8,544 nucleotides of DNA, taken from Gemmatimonadota bacterium (GTDB lineage Bacteria; Gemmatimonadota; Gemmatimonadetes; Gemmatimonadales; Gemmatimonadaceae). Of the stretch, positions 1-5,625 are shown piece after piece (position 1 is the stretch's first letter; each line of letters begins with the position of its first letter). Under the pieces are notes generated by a model, which did no database searches, had not been told where the DNA came from, and saw nothing but the letters and a program-made list of their open reading frames with translations. A program made the translations under genes and the position numbers. Location of the stretch: assembly GCA_031127185.1 (NCBI GenBank), contig JARIET010000114.1, forward strand, positions 1 to 8,544, in the 5' to 3' direction.

Positions 1-540
1 CTCGGCTTTCTTGGCGACCAGGGCGCCCTCAAGCGGATTGAGGTGGACGTCCAGCTCTCGGATGCGCCCAAGCCGACGCGCGGAACTGCACTTGAACTCG
101 AGCAGGCCATCGCGAACCTTGTCCTCAACGCCGCTGCGGCAATGCCGGAGGGCGGACGGCTTGTCATCTGGGCTGAGCGATTCAATCGTAAGGCAATGCT
201 CGAGGCGTCTGAGCGGCGCGGCACCGATGCCGGCGAAGCGAGAATTCTGCATCCACGCCGCCAGGATGATCGGCTCTCCACCTGGCTGGCCTCGCTGGAC
301 GTGGAGGAGGTCGTGAAAATCGTCGTGGCCGACTCTGGGCACGGATTTCACCACGGCAACCTCGAGCAGGTGTTCGAACCCTTCTTCACGATGAAAGCCG
401 AAGACGAAGGGATCGGCCTTGGGCTGACCGTGGTGCGCCGCGTGGTCGACGCGATGGATGGCATTGTCTGGGCGCAGAAGTCGCGTGAGGGTGGCGCAGC
501 GTTCCACATCGTGCTGCCGGTGAATCCCGACGTGCAATAG
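1..540 (+). CDS. Sensor histidine kinase, C-terminal ATPase part (5' end outside window)
   Basis: This is the catalytic end of a two-component sensor kinase, which uses ATP to phosphorylate its own (unseen) His for transfer to a response regulator. The reading frame is open from base 1 and ends at TAG 538-540. Visible HATPase_c landmarks are the N box (ELEQAIANLVLNA, Asn codons at 115 and 127), the G1 box DSGHGF (331-348), the F box FEPFF (373-387) and the G2 box GIGLGL (409-426), then the usual final strands ending in HIVLPV. The spacing resembles NtrB/PAS-type soluble-core kinases. One oddity is about 40 extra, Arg-rich residues between the N box and G1 box (roughly 180-310). The sensor and DHp domains lie upstream, so the signal is unknown. 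It sits 64 bp before prepilin genes on the same strand, which allows but does not prove a role in pilus control (PilS-like). No receiver domain is visible after the ATPase domain. Confidence 0.9.
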   Translation, partial: LGFLGDQGALKRIEVDVQLSDAPKPTRGTALELEQAIANLVLNAAAAMPEGGRLVIWAERFNRKAMLEASERRGTDAGEARILHPRRQDDRLSTWLASLDVEEVVKIVVADSGHGFHHGNLEQVFEPFFTMKAEDEGIGLGLTVVRRVVDAMDGIVWAQKSREGGAAFHIVLPVNPDVQ

Positions 541-571
541 CGCGGTACGTCGTGCAGCGATTTTGGTGACG

Positions 572-596
572 CGATGGCGCCGATGCGGCGCCATCG
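572..596 (+). repeat. Perfect 10-bp inverted repeat (hairpin) between kinase and prepilin genes
   Basis: CGATGGCGCC (572-581) and GGCGCCATCG (587-596) are exact reverse complements around the 5-nt loop GATGC. One G-U and one more G-C pair (571/597, 570/598) could extend the stem. It is followed by GTGCGTTCC, with no run of T, so it is not a standard intrinsic terminator. As DNA it is a dyad that could bind a dimeric regulator. As RNA it would lie 8 nt before the ATG at 605 and occupy the place where a ribosome binding site would be. The repeat is read directly; its function is inference. Confidence 0.75.
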
Positions 597-604
597 TGCG
601 TTCC

Positions 605-973
605 ATGATTGCTCGTCAGAGGGGATTCTCCATCGTCGAGGCGCTCGTCGCCACGATCCTGGTGGGTGTGGCCAGCACACTCCTGGCCAGCGCGCTCACG
701 GTTCGCACCGTGGCCCGCCGAGGCGCCGCGCGGGATGCCGCAGCCGCGGGCGCCCTCGGTGACCTGCTCAGGGTGCTCGCGGCGCGGCCCTGCCTGGCCG
801 CCGACACATCGGCGGAATCCACTCGCGAAACTGCGATGGGCAAGGCTGACGTGCGCTGGCACGCACGGCGCGCCGGTGCCGGTTGGGCGTTTGCAGAATC
901 GGTTTCGGTTCGTTTGGGCAGTGACGACGGCCGCAGCGTGGTCGCGACGGAGGGAAGGGTGCCATGCACGTGA
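605..973 (+). CDS. Type IV prepilin-like protein, PilV/GspI-like minor pilin
   Basis: A 122-residue protein with a canonical class III signal: a short basic leader MIARQRG, then cleavage before Phe8, with Glu12 at mature +5 (G|FSIVEALVA). A hydrophobic helix runs to about residue 32. The VEALVA motif is typical of the PilV/GspI group. After processing and N-methylation by a PilD-type peptidase (not in the window) it would join the pilus or its tip complex. The globular part is small and poorly conserved, with two cysteines at 63 and 121 that could form the C-terminal disulfide loop seen in many pilins. I chose ATG 605 because it gives a normal 7-residue leader; GTG 596 and TTG 563 are in frame, but they would place the start in or before the hairpin. 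No clear ribosome binding site is visible. It overlaps the next gene by 10 bp. Prepilin identity is firm; the PilV/GspI subtype is moderate. Confidence 0.82.
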   Translation: MIARQRGFSIVEALVATILVGVASTLLASALTVRTVARRGAARDAAAAGALGDLLRVLAARPCLAADTSAESTRETAMGKADVRWHARRAGAGWAFAESVSVRLGSDDGRSVVATEGRVPCT

Positions 974-1800
974 ACCGGAGCGGGGCCACGTCACTCGCCG
1001 AGCTCTGCATTGCGCTCGTGCTCGGGTCCGTGGCGGCCGCGGTTGGGCTGGGGGTGCTCGTTACCGCGGAACGACATGCGCGGCGTGACCGCGACTCGGG
1101 TCGGGAGTCGCAGGCCGTTCGGGACGTGTCGCACGTGCTCGTCACGGAAGTGGCGTCGGCGCGCGCGGGCTCCATTGTGGCACGCGGGGACACCGCTATC
1201 GACATCGCGTCGCATGTTGGCGTGTCCGTCGCCTGTCGCGTCGGCGCCGATGAACTGGTGCTCCCACCGGCGCAGACCTCACTCGCGGCGCCGTACACCC
1301 ATTGGCGGCACGTTGCAGAGGCGGGTGATCAACTGAGCGTGTGGGATACAACCGCTGGCGGTAGGTGGGTGTCGGCACGAGTCGATTCCGTGGCCGCCAA
1401 GCCGGACGGCGCAGGATGCCCCGCCGATGGCGCGTTCCGGTCTGTGGCAGACAGCGTGGTTCGCCGCCCGGTGACCTGGCTTCGGGTCTCTCCACCGCCG
1501 CCGCCCGGTGTCGTTCGCGGGGCCCCGGTTCGCGTCTATCGCGAGTTGCGGTGGATGCTCTACCGGTCGAGCGGCAAGGCGTGGTGGCTTGGCACGCGTC
1601 GGTGTAGCGCGGGATGCGCGGCCGCGCAGCCTGTCGCGGGACCGCTCGCGGCGCCGGGCGATTCGGGTTTGGTGTTCGAGCCCATGCCAGACGGCGGGCT
1701 TACAATCACACTGCGGGCCGAACCGCCCGTCCGCGGCGGTGGTTCCCCCGCCGCTCGGATTGTTGTGGCACCACACGGGGGCGCTCGTGACCGCGAATGA
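964..1800 (+). CDS. PilW-like minor pilin with atypical prepilin site
   Basis: A 278-residue protein with one N-terminal hydrophobic helix (about 11-33) and a long periplasmic domain, the PilW layout. The leader is MHVNRSG, followed by ATSLAELCIAL. If cleavage follows Gly7, Glu13 falls at +6. If it follows Ala8, Glu13 is at the standard +5, with Ala rather than Gly at -1. The body holds a proline run (177-181), an aromatic patch (WMLYRSSGKAWWLG) and four cysteines outside the helix (91, 152, 214, 218), a number that suits disulfides in the periplasm. A strong GGAGGG at 949-954 and AAGGG at 955-959 precede ATG 964. It overlaps the previous gene by 10 bp and the next by 14 bp, so the three are probably translated together. 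Assignment to PilW rests on position, size and architecture, since minor pilins share little sequence. Confidence 0.75.
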   Translation: MHVNRSGATSLAELCIALVLGSVAAAVGLGVLVTAERHARRDRDSGRESQAVRDVSHVLVTEVASARAGSIVARGDTAIDIASHVGVSVACRVGADELVLPPAQTSLAAPYTHWRHVAEAGDQLSVWDTTAGGRWVSARVDSVAAKPDGAGCPADGAFRSVADSVVRRPVTWLRVSPPPPPGVVRGAPVRVYRELRWMLYRSSGKAWWLGTRRCSAGCAAAQPVAGPLAAPGDSGLVFEPMPDGGLTITLRAEPPVRGGGSPAARIVVAPHGGARDRE

Positions 1801-2248
1801 CGGCTCTCCGGCTCGTGCGGGCGTGGCCGCGCCGCTCGCGCTCGCGGTGCTGCTAGCGCTGGCCCTGCTGTCGGCACTGTTCCTCGACGCATCGGTTGCC
1901 GATCAACGCGCCGGCCGCGCGGCGCTTGGCGCCGCGCGCGCCGCCGTGCTCGCTGAAAAGGCTCTTGAAGGTGGCCTCGCCTCGCGATTGGATACGGCCG
2001 CCGCCTCTGGACCTGTCGGGGCTGTGCTCCTGGAATTCCGGGTTGGCGGCGTGGATTCGACGCTGACCACGATCCGCCGTCTGCAGCCTGGCATTGCCGA
2101 GGTGCAGGTGCGCGTGGCGGTTCATTCGGGCGGGTTTCGGGTGATCGCCGGGCGGGTTGCGCACGCCCGCATGTACGGCGATTCGCTGGTGCCGTCCGAC
2201 CTTGTGCTCCGGCCGCTCCCGGGCGCCTGGTGGGTGACAATCCCGTAG
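1787..2248 (+). CDS. PilX/GspK-like minor pilin lacking Glu+5
   Basis: A 153-residue protein that starts at GTG 1787, five bases after a GGGGG run (1777-1781), and ends at TAG 2246-2248. The N-terminus has a leader ending in RAG (Gly12), followed by a 20-residue Leu/Ala-rich helix (13-33). This resembles PilX N-terminal and GspK-type proteins. There is no acidic residue at mature +5 (Leu17), and Pro16 is at +4. Loss of Glu+5 is known for GspK/XcpX, which caps the pseudopilus tip. The C-terminal half is predicted to be mostly beta strands and has no cysteines. It overlaps the PilW-like gene by 14 bp and closes the minor-pilin operon, as PilX does in the fimT-pilV-pilW-pilX order. An in-frame longer form upstream would run wholly inside the previous gene. 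Confidence that it is a real gene is good; its family is inferred from context. Confidence 0.68.
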   Translation: MTANDGSPARAGVAAPLALAVLLALALLSALFLDASVADQRAGRAALGAARAAVLAEKALEGGLASRLDTAAASGPVGAVLLEFRVGGVDSTLTTIRRLQPGIAEVQVRVAVHSGGFRVIAGRVAHARMYGDSLVPSDLVLRPLPGAWWVTIP

Positions 2249-2343
2249 TTCGGCGTCGCGCCACCCAACCTTCGGGGGCAGTAGTTGTTACCTAGCCCTG
2301 AGCCCACTCGTGTTTTCTCGCGGACCGACCGCTCCGGACCCCG

Positions 2344-2395
2344 GGGTGGGAGGTTGCGTCTGTTACGGCGGGGCGGCAAGTTGTCTCCCCCACCC
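2344..2395 (+). repeat. Long-loop inverted repeat in pilM leader
   Basis: GGGTGGG (2344-2350) is the exact reverse complement of CCCACCC (2389-2395), enclosing 38 nt. The complementarity can continue as AG with CT if two C residues bulge out (2387-2388). The stem is short but all strong pairs, and the enclosed segment is itself G-rich. A riboswitch-like or regulator-binding structure is possible. I could not match it to a known riboswitch consensus. Confidence 0.4.
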
Positions 2396-2453
2396 TAATA
2401 GTTGCAGCGAGTTGGATGAGCTTAGGGTTTTGGGGGTTGGGCACGCAGGAAGT

Positions 2454-2472
2454 GGCGGCCGTCCGGGCCGCC
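2454..2472 (+). repeat. Perfect 7-bp GC hairpin upstream of pilM
   Basis: GGCGGCC (2454-2460) pairs with GGCCGCC (2466-2472) around the loop GTCCG. No T run follows (the tail is TCGGGATCC), so a rho-independent terminator is unlikely. It lies 48 nt before the pilM ATG and would be in its mRNA leader. A stem of this size can arise by chance in GC-rich DNA, so function is uncertain. Confidence 0.5.
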
Positions 2473-2520
2473 TCGGGATCCTTCGTGGGCGTGTGAAGGC
2501 AGCCAAGGGATCGTTCCGAA

Positions 2521-3564
2521 ATGGCGCTTTTCGGTCGAAAGAAGACCACTGTTGGTCTCGACATCGGATCCGGCCTCGTCAAGGTGGTCGTGATCGATCA
2601 CGCCAAGGGCGACCCTGAACTCGTCAAGGTCGTCATCACGCCGTTGCTCGCGGACGCGATCGTTGAAGGCGAAATCATGGACCCGGGGATCGTCTCCGAG
2701 GCGATCACCGCCACGCTGGCGGCGGCTGGCGTCACAACGAAGGAGATCGTCACCGCCGTCGGCGGTCGCGATGTCATCATCAAGAAAATCCAGATTGAGC
2801 GCGTGAAGGAACAGCAGGCGCGCGAACTGATGCGTTGGGAAGCGGAACAGCACGTGCCGTTCGACATGGAATCGGTCGAACTCGACTTCCAGATTCTCGA
2901 CCCGGACGGCGACGCACCCGATATGAGCGTCTTGCTCGTCGCCGCCAAGCGTGAACTCATTGAGGCCAAGCTCCGGGTGCTGACCGAGGCGGGGCTCACG
3001 CCCGTAGTTGTAGACGTGGACGCATTCGCGCTCCACAATGCGTTTGAGCGTAACTATCCCGATGCGATGCAGGGCGTTGTCGCACTTGTCAACATCGGCC
3101 ACGAAGTCACGAACGTGAACATCCTTGACGACGGGGTCCCGATCCTGACGCGAGACATCACCGTAGGCACGCGTCGGTTCCGCGAGGACTTGCAGCGTGA
3201 TCGCGGACTCGGAACTGACGACGCGGCAGCGCTGCTGCAAGGGTATGATCGCTCGCCCGACCTCGACGCAGTGATCGAGGGCCGCGGCGAAGAGATCTCA
3301 GTGGGTGTTGAGCGCGCCGTGGCGTTTCTGGCCTCCTCGTCCCGATCGGCCAGTAACCTGCGCGGTGTATATATCTGCGGCGGTGGCGCGCGTATTCCCG
3401 GGCTTGCGCAAGCGCTCGGTGAGCGCCTGCGACTGGAAGTGATCCAGGCCAATCCGCTCAATGCCATAACAATTCGTGACGGCGCTCTCGACGACCTTGT
3501 CACTGACGAAGTGGCGCCCCTATTGATGCTTCCCATCGGCCTGGCGCTTCGCCAGCCTGCGTGA
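2521..3564 (+). CDS. pilM: PilM, actin-like type IV pilus assembly ATPase
   Basis: PilM is a cytoplasmic FtsA/actin-fold protein that binds ATP and the N-terminal peptide of PilN, linking the cell interior to the alignment complex. The 347-residue length is normal. Seen in order: a basic start MALFGRKK, phosphate-1 loop LDIGSGLVK (13-21), the family segment RWEAEQHVPF (105-114), a predicted SHS2 region, phosphate-2 region NIGHEVTNV (191-199), and the adenosine motif YICGGGARIPGL (284-295). One oddity is that position 191 is Asn where most members have Asp (DIGA). ATG 2521 has AAGGGA 10 nt upstream, and the MALFGRKK start is typical of the family. It is the first gene of a tightly packed pilMNOPQ set, with pilN starting 22 nt after its stop. 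Confidence 0.96.
   Translation: MALFGRKKTTVGLDIGSGLVKVVVIDHAKGDPELVKVVITPLLADAIVEGEIMDPGIVSEAITATLAAAGVTTKEIVTAVGGRDVIIKKIQIERVKEQQARELMRWEAEQHVPFDMESVELDFQILDPDGDAPDMSVLLVAAKRELIEAKLRVLTEAGLTPVVVDVDAFALHNAFERNYPDAMQGVVALVNIGHEVTNVNILDDGVPILTRDITVGTRRFREDLQRDRGLGTDDAAALLQGYDRSPDLDAVIEGRGEEISVGVERAVAFLASSSRSASNLRGVYICGGGARIPGLAQALGERLRLEVIQANPLNAITIRDGALDDLVTDEVAPLLMLPIGLALRQPA
3541..3555 (+). repeat. Small perfect hairpin at pilM 3' end
   Basis: CTGGCG (3541-3546) and CGCCAG (3550-3555) form a perfect 6-bp stem with loop CTT. It lies inside the last codons of pilM, 32 nt before the pilN ATG. There is no T tract. It could stabilise or tune mRNA between pilM and pilN, or be a chance product of GC-rich coding sequence. 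Confidence 0.3.
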
Positions 3565-3586
3565 GCGCGCGGAACCGCACTGACCG

Positions 3587-4342
3587 ATGATTGAAATCAA
3601 CCTGCTTCCTGGCTCCCGAAAGTCCAAGCGGTCGAGGGCTACGTCCATCGACTTCCGGGCGATGTTTGGCGACCTCGGGAATCGGATTCGCGACCCGTGG
3701 CTGATCACGGCGGTCGTCGGGCTCGTCCTCGGGCTCGGCGGAACCGGGTTCATGTACTGGCGGACGACGGCGAAGGAAGCCGCGCTCGTCGAGGAACAAC
3801 AGAAGGCTGTCCAGGATTCCACGCGCTTTGCCTCGGTCATTCGCGAACGTCTGGTGGCCGAAGCGCAGCGCGACTCAGTCTTCCGGCAAGTGGCGATCAT
3901 TCGGGCCATCGATGCCTCGCGATTCGTCTGGCCGCACGTCATGGACGAGGTGATGCGGGCGTTGCCGCCGTACACCTGGGTGAAGTCCATGCAGCAGACC
4001 AGCGCAGTACCGGCCATTTCGCCCGAGGCTGAGGCAGGCGTGGGGTCATCGAGCGTCGGCAAGAGCAAGGCTGCCCAGCAGGCCGAGATGGATGAGGCCG
4101 CGGCCGCGTCGCTGGTCTCGATCCGGCTCGTGGGCCAGACCGTCGACATTCAGGCACTGACGCGATTCGTGCGCCAGCTCGAGGACTCGCCCTGGCTCGA
4201 CAACGTCAACCTGGCGCGCACCGAAGACGTGCTCGCGCAGCCCTCGAACAAGGAAGTGAAGGAATTCACGATTGAAATGCGGATCAGTAGGCCCGACTCG
4301 TCGCTCATTCGACGCGTGCCGCTGACCCTCGGGGTGCGCTGA
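3587..4342 (+). CDS. pilN: PilN, inner-membrane alignment protein of the type IV pilus
   Basis: PilN spans the inner membrane once. Its cytoplasmic tail docks into PilM, and its periplasmic part pairs with PilO. The diagnostic PilM-binding peptide EINLLP is at residues 3-8 of MIEINLLPGSRKSKR. A transmembrane helix runs about 38-58 (WLITAVVGLVLGLGG...), followed by a predicted coiled coil (about 62-105) and a ferredoxin-like periplasmic domain (about 115-235, including RFVRQLEDSPWLDNV). At 251 residues it is longer than the usual 180-210. The linker between INLLP and the membrane is extended, and an Ala/Glu/Ser-rich insert (about 138-175) interrupts the periplasmic domain. No strong ribosome binding site precedes ATG 3587, so coupling to pilM (22 nt away) is likely. 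pilO begins 2 nt after its stop codon's first two bases, with one base between genes. Confidence 0.95.
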   Translation: MIEINLLPGSRKSKRSRATSIDFRAMFGDLGNRIRDPWLITAVVGLVLGLGGTGFMYWRTTAKEAALVEEQQKAVQDSTRFASVIRERLVAEAQRDSVFRQVAIIRAIDASRFVWPHVMDEVMRALPPYTWVKSMQQTSAVPAISPEAEAGVGSSSVGKSKAAQQAEMDEAAAASLVSIRLVGQTVDIQALTRFVRQLEDSPWLDNVNLARTEDVLAQPSNKEVKEFTIEMRISRPDSSLIRRVPLTLGVR

Positions 4343-4343
4343 A

Positions 4344-4949
4344 ATGGCCGGTCTACCCACCTCCCAGCGGGACCAGGTGCTCTTCGCCGTTGGCTTTCTG
4401 GCCATCCTCGGCGCGGCGGCGTACTGGTATCTGGTCGATAGTCCGCAGCGCGCGACCTTCGTGGCGATGCAGACGCACATCGACTCGCTCAACGCCGGCA
4501 ACCAGAAGGCCCGCGCCCAGCTTGCCCGTGGCAACGTCGCGCAGATCAAGGCCGAGGCCGAGTCGCTTCGCGCCAACCTCGACGTGATGCGGCAACTCGT
4601 GCCGGTCAGCAACGAAGTGCCGGCTCTCGTGGAACAGGTGTCAAACGCCGCGCGGCGCGTGCGCCTCGACCTCGCCGGCATCGATCCGCAGCCGCCTATC
4701 GAAGGCGAGATGTTCGATACCTATCGGTATCAGGTGAAGCTGAACGGCAATTACCACGAAATTGCGCAGGTGTTGACGAACATCGCCTCGCTGAATCGCG
4801 TAGTCGCGCCGATCAACCTCTCGTTGCAGCTTGGAACGGCCCCTGGTGGTCGGGAGACACCGGGTCGCCAGTACCTGAACAGTGTGTTCCTGATCCAGAC
4901 CTACGTCGTGCGCACGACGCCGCGTGCGGCGCCGCCGGGAGGCAAATGA
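4344..4949 (+). CDS. pilO: PilO, inner-membrane alignment protein of the type IV pilus
   Basis: PilO is the partner of PilN. It forms a periplasmic heterodimer that contacts PilP and influences pilus extension and retraction. The 201-residue length is standard. A short cytoplasmic tail (MAGLPTSQRDQ) leads to one membrane helix (about 12-31), then a predicted coiled coil (about 38-85) and a ferredoxin-like core. The segment YQVKLNGNYHEIAQVLTNIA is the classic PilO signature (Y-x-V-x-L-x-G-x-Y-H-x-I), followed by the final strands ending in FLIQTYVVRT. ATG 4344 follows the pilN stop (4340-4342) by one base, and GGGGTG at 4331-4336 can act as ribosome binding site. The 3' end overlaps or abuts the pilP start. 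Identity is firm from the signature and gene order. Confidence 0.95.
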   Translation: MAGLPTSQRDQVLFAVGFLAILGAAAYWYLVDSPQRATFVAMQTHIDSLNAGNQKARAQLARGNVAQIKAEAESLRANLDVMRQLVPVSNEVPALVEQVSNAARRVRLDLAGIDPQPPIEGEMFDTYRYQVKLNGNYHEIAQVLTNIASLNRVVAPINLSLQLGTAPGGRETPGRQYLNSVFLIQTYVVRTTPRAAPPGGK

Positions 4950-5623
4950 TGCGCCGCGCCGTTCGAGCCCTGGTCGCAGTGTTTGGCGCGCTCGCGCTTC
5001 CGGTGCTGTGCGCGGCATTCATCGCGCCGGCGGCCGTTGGCGCGCAGGCCATCACGCCGCCAAATATCAAGGGTCCGATCAACGCTGCAAAGTCTGCGGC
5101 TGAGAAAACCAACGAGCAGACGACAGCCGCCGAGCGCGTGAGTACACCGGCACCCGCGAAAGCTGCATCCGCGCCGCAAACCAGCGCACAGAAATCGGCG
5201 CCGGCCCCCGCAGGCGGTGCGCGTCCGGGCGATTCGGCCGGCGTCTCACAGGCCGGACGGCAACGCGGCGCGGTCACGGTGTACCGCGAGGCGTTCAGTT
5301 ACGTCGATGGCGGCCGGCGCGATCCGTTCGTCTCACTGATGCTCTCGGGCGAACTACGCCCCATTCTCACCGACCTCCAGCTCACCGGTGTCGTGTACGA
5401 CGAGGAACGTCCGGCCAACTCCGTGGCGCTTCTCGTGGATATCAGCACCGGCGAGAGCTATCGCCGCCGCATCAACGAAGTACTCGGCCGAATGAAGGTC
5501 ACGAAAATCGGCCGGGAAGACATCACGTTCAGTATCGACGAATTCGGCCTCAGCCGATCGGAGACGCTGATCATCGATAAGACGAAGAAAGCCGGCCCGG
5601 CGCCGGCCACACGGAGGCCATAG
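4949..5623 (+). CDS. pilP: PilP, periplasmic linker between PilNO and secretin
   Basis: PilP joins PilN/PilO to the PilQ N0 domain. With Met at 4949 the protein has 224 residues, against roughly 170-180 in proteobacteria. It has a signal-like hydrophobic segment (about 5-30), a long Ala/Pro/Thr/Lys-rich, probably disordered linker (about 35-105), and the conserved C-terminal beta domain starting at GGRRDPF and running through LTGVVYDE and LLVDISTGESYRR. Most PilPs are lipoproteins. Here the only early Cys lies in PVLC, which is not a normal lipobox, while V-G-A before Gln fits signal peptidase I. Two tandem ATGs exist: GGGAGG at 4937-4942 is 6 nt from ATG 4949 but only 3 nt from ATG 4946, so I favour the second. 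The first would give an ATGA overlap with the pilO stop. pilQ begins 2 nt after its stop. Confidence 0.92.
   Translation: MRRAVRALVAVFGALALPVLCAAFIAPAAVGAQAITPPNIKGPINAAKSAAEKTNEQTTAAERVSTPAPAKAASAPQTSAQKSAPAPAGGARPGDSAGVSQAGRQRGAVTVYREAFSYVDGGRRDPFVSLMLSGELRPILTDLQLTGVVYDEERPANSVALLVDISTGESYRRRINEVLGRMKVTKIGREDITFSIDEFGLSRSETLIIDKTKKAGPAPATRRP
5591..5607 (+). repeat. GC hairpin just before the pilQ ribosome binding site
   Basis: GCCGGC occurs at 5591-5596 and 5602-5607. It is self-complementary, so the two copies can pair as a 6-bp stem with a 5-nt loop. It lies within the last codons of pilP, 5 nt before the GGAGG (5613-5617) that serves pilQ. It could modulate pilQ initiation, but palindromic GC hexamers are common in such DNA. 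Confidence 0.35.
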
Positions 5624-5625
5624 TC

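Larger units (their letters stand above)
2249..2520 (+). promoter_or_regulatory. 272-bp non-coding leader ahead of pilM
   Basis: No convincing coding frame crosses this gap, the largest in the window. It must hold any promoter dedicated to pilMNOPQ. Visible structure includes GGGTGGG (2344-2350) complementary to CCCACCC (2389-2395), the palindrome CCCCGGGG (2339-2346), a G-rich tract (2425-2441), and a perfect 7-bp hairpin (2454-2472). AAGGGA at 2505-2510 is a fair ribosome binding site 10 nt before the pilM ATG. I could not identify clear -35/-10 boxes. The base composition is more T- and G-run-rich than in the flanking genes. A structured 5' leader or regulator-binding region is likely, but which one cannot be told from sequence alone. 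Confidence 0.5.

Noticed and set aside
2252..2262. GGCG-TCG-CGCC hairpin after the PilX-like stop as a terminator
   Set aside because: The stem is only 4 bp and no T run follows.
2339..2400. Possible c-di-GMP (GEMM) riboswitch
   Set aside because: The conserved GEMM core segments could not be found; only a generic long-loop stem is visible.
2436..2460. Possible sigma-54 promoter (TTGGGCACGCAGGAAGTGGC)
   Set aside because: The GG to GC spacing of 10 nt is not met, and the -12 element TTGC is absent.
2422..3240. A 272-codon minus-strand open frame opposite pilM
   Set aside because: It is a shadow of the PilM coding frame, with no recognisable motif of its own.
5194..5220. Lipoprotein, repeat or phase-variable tract in the Ala/Pro-rich part of pilP
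   Set aside because: Codons vary and there is no exact tandem repeat, so it is simply a low-complexity linker.
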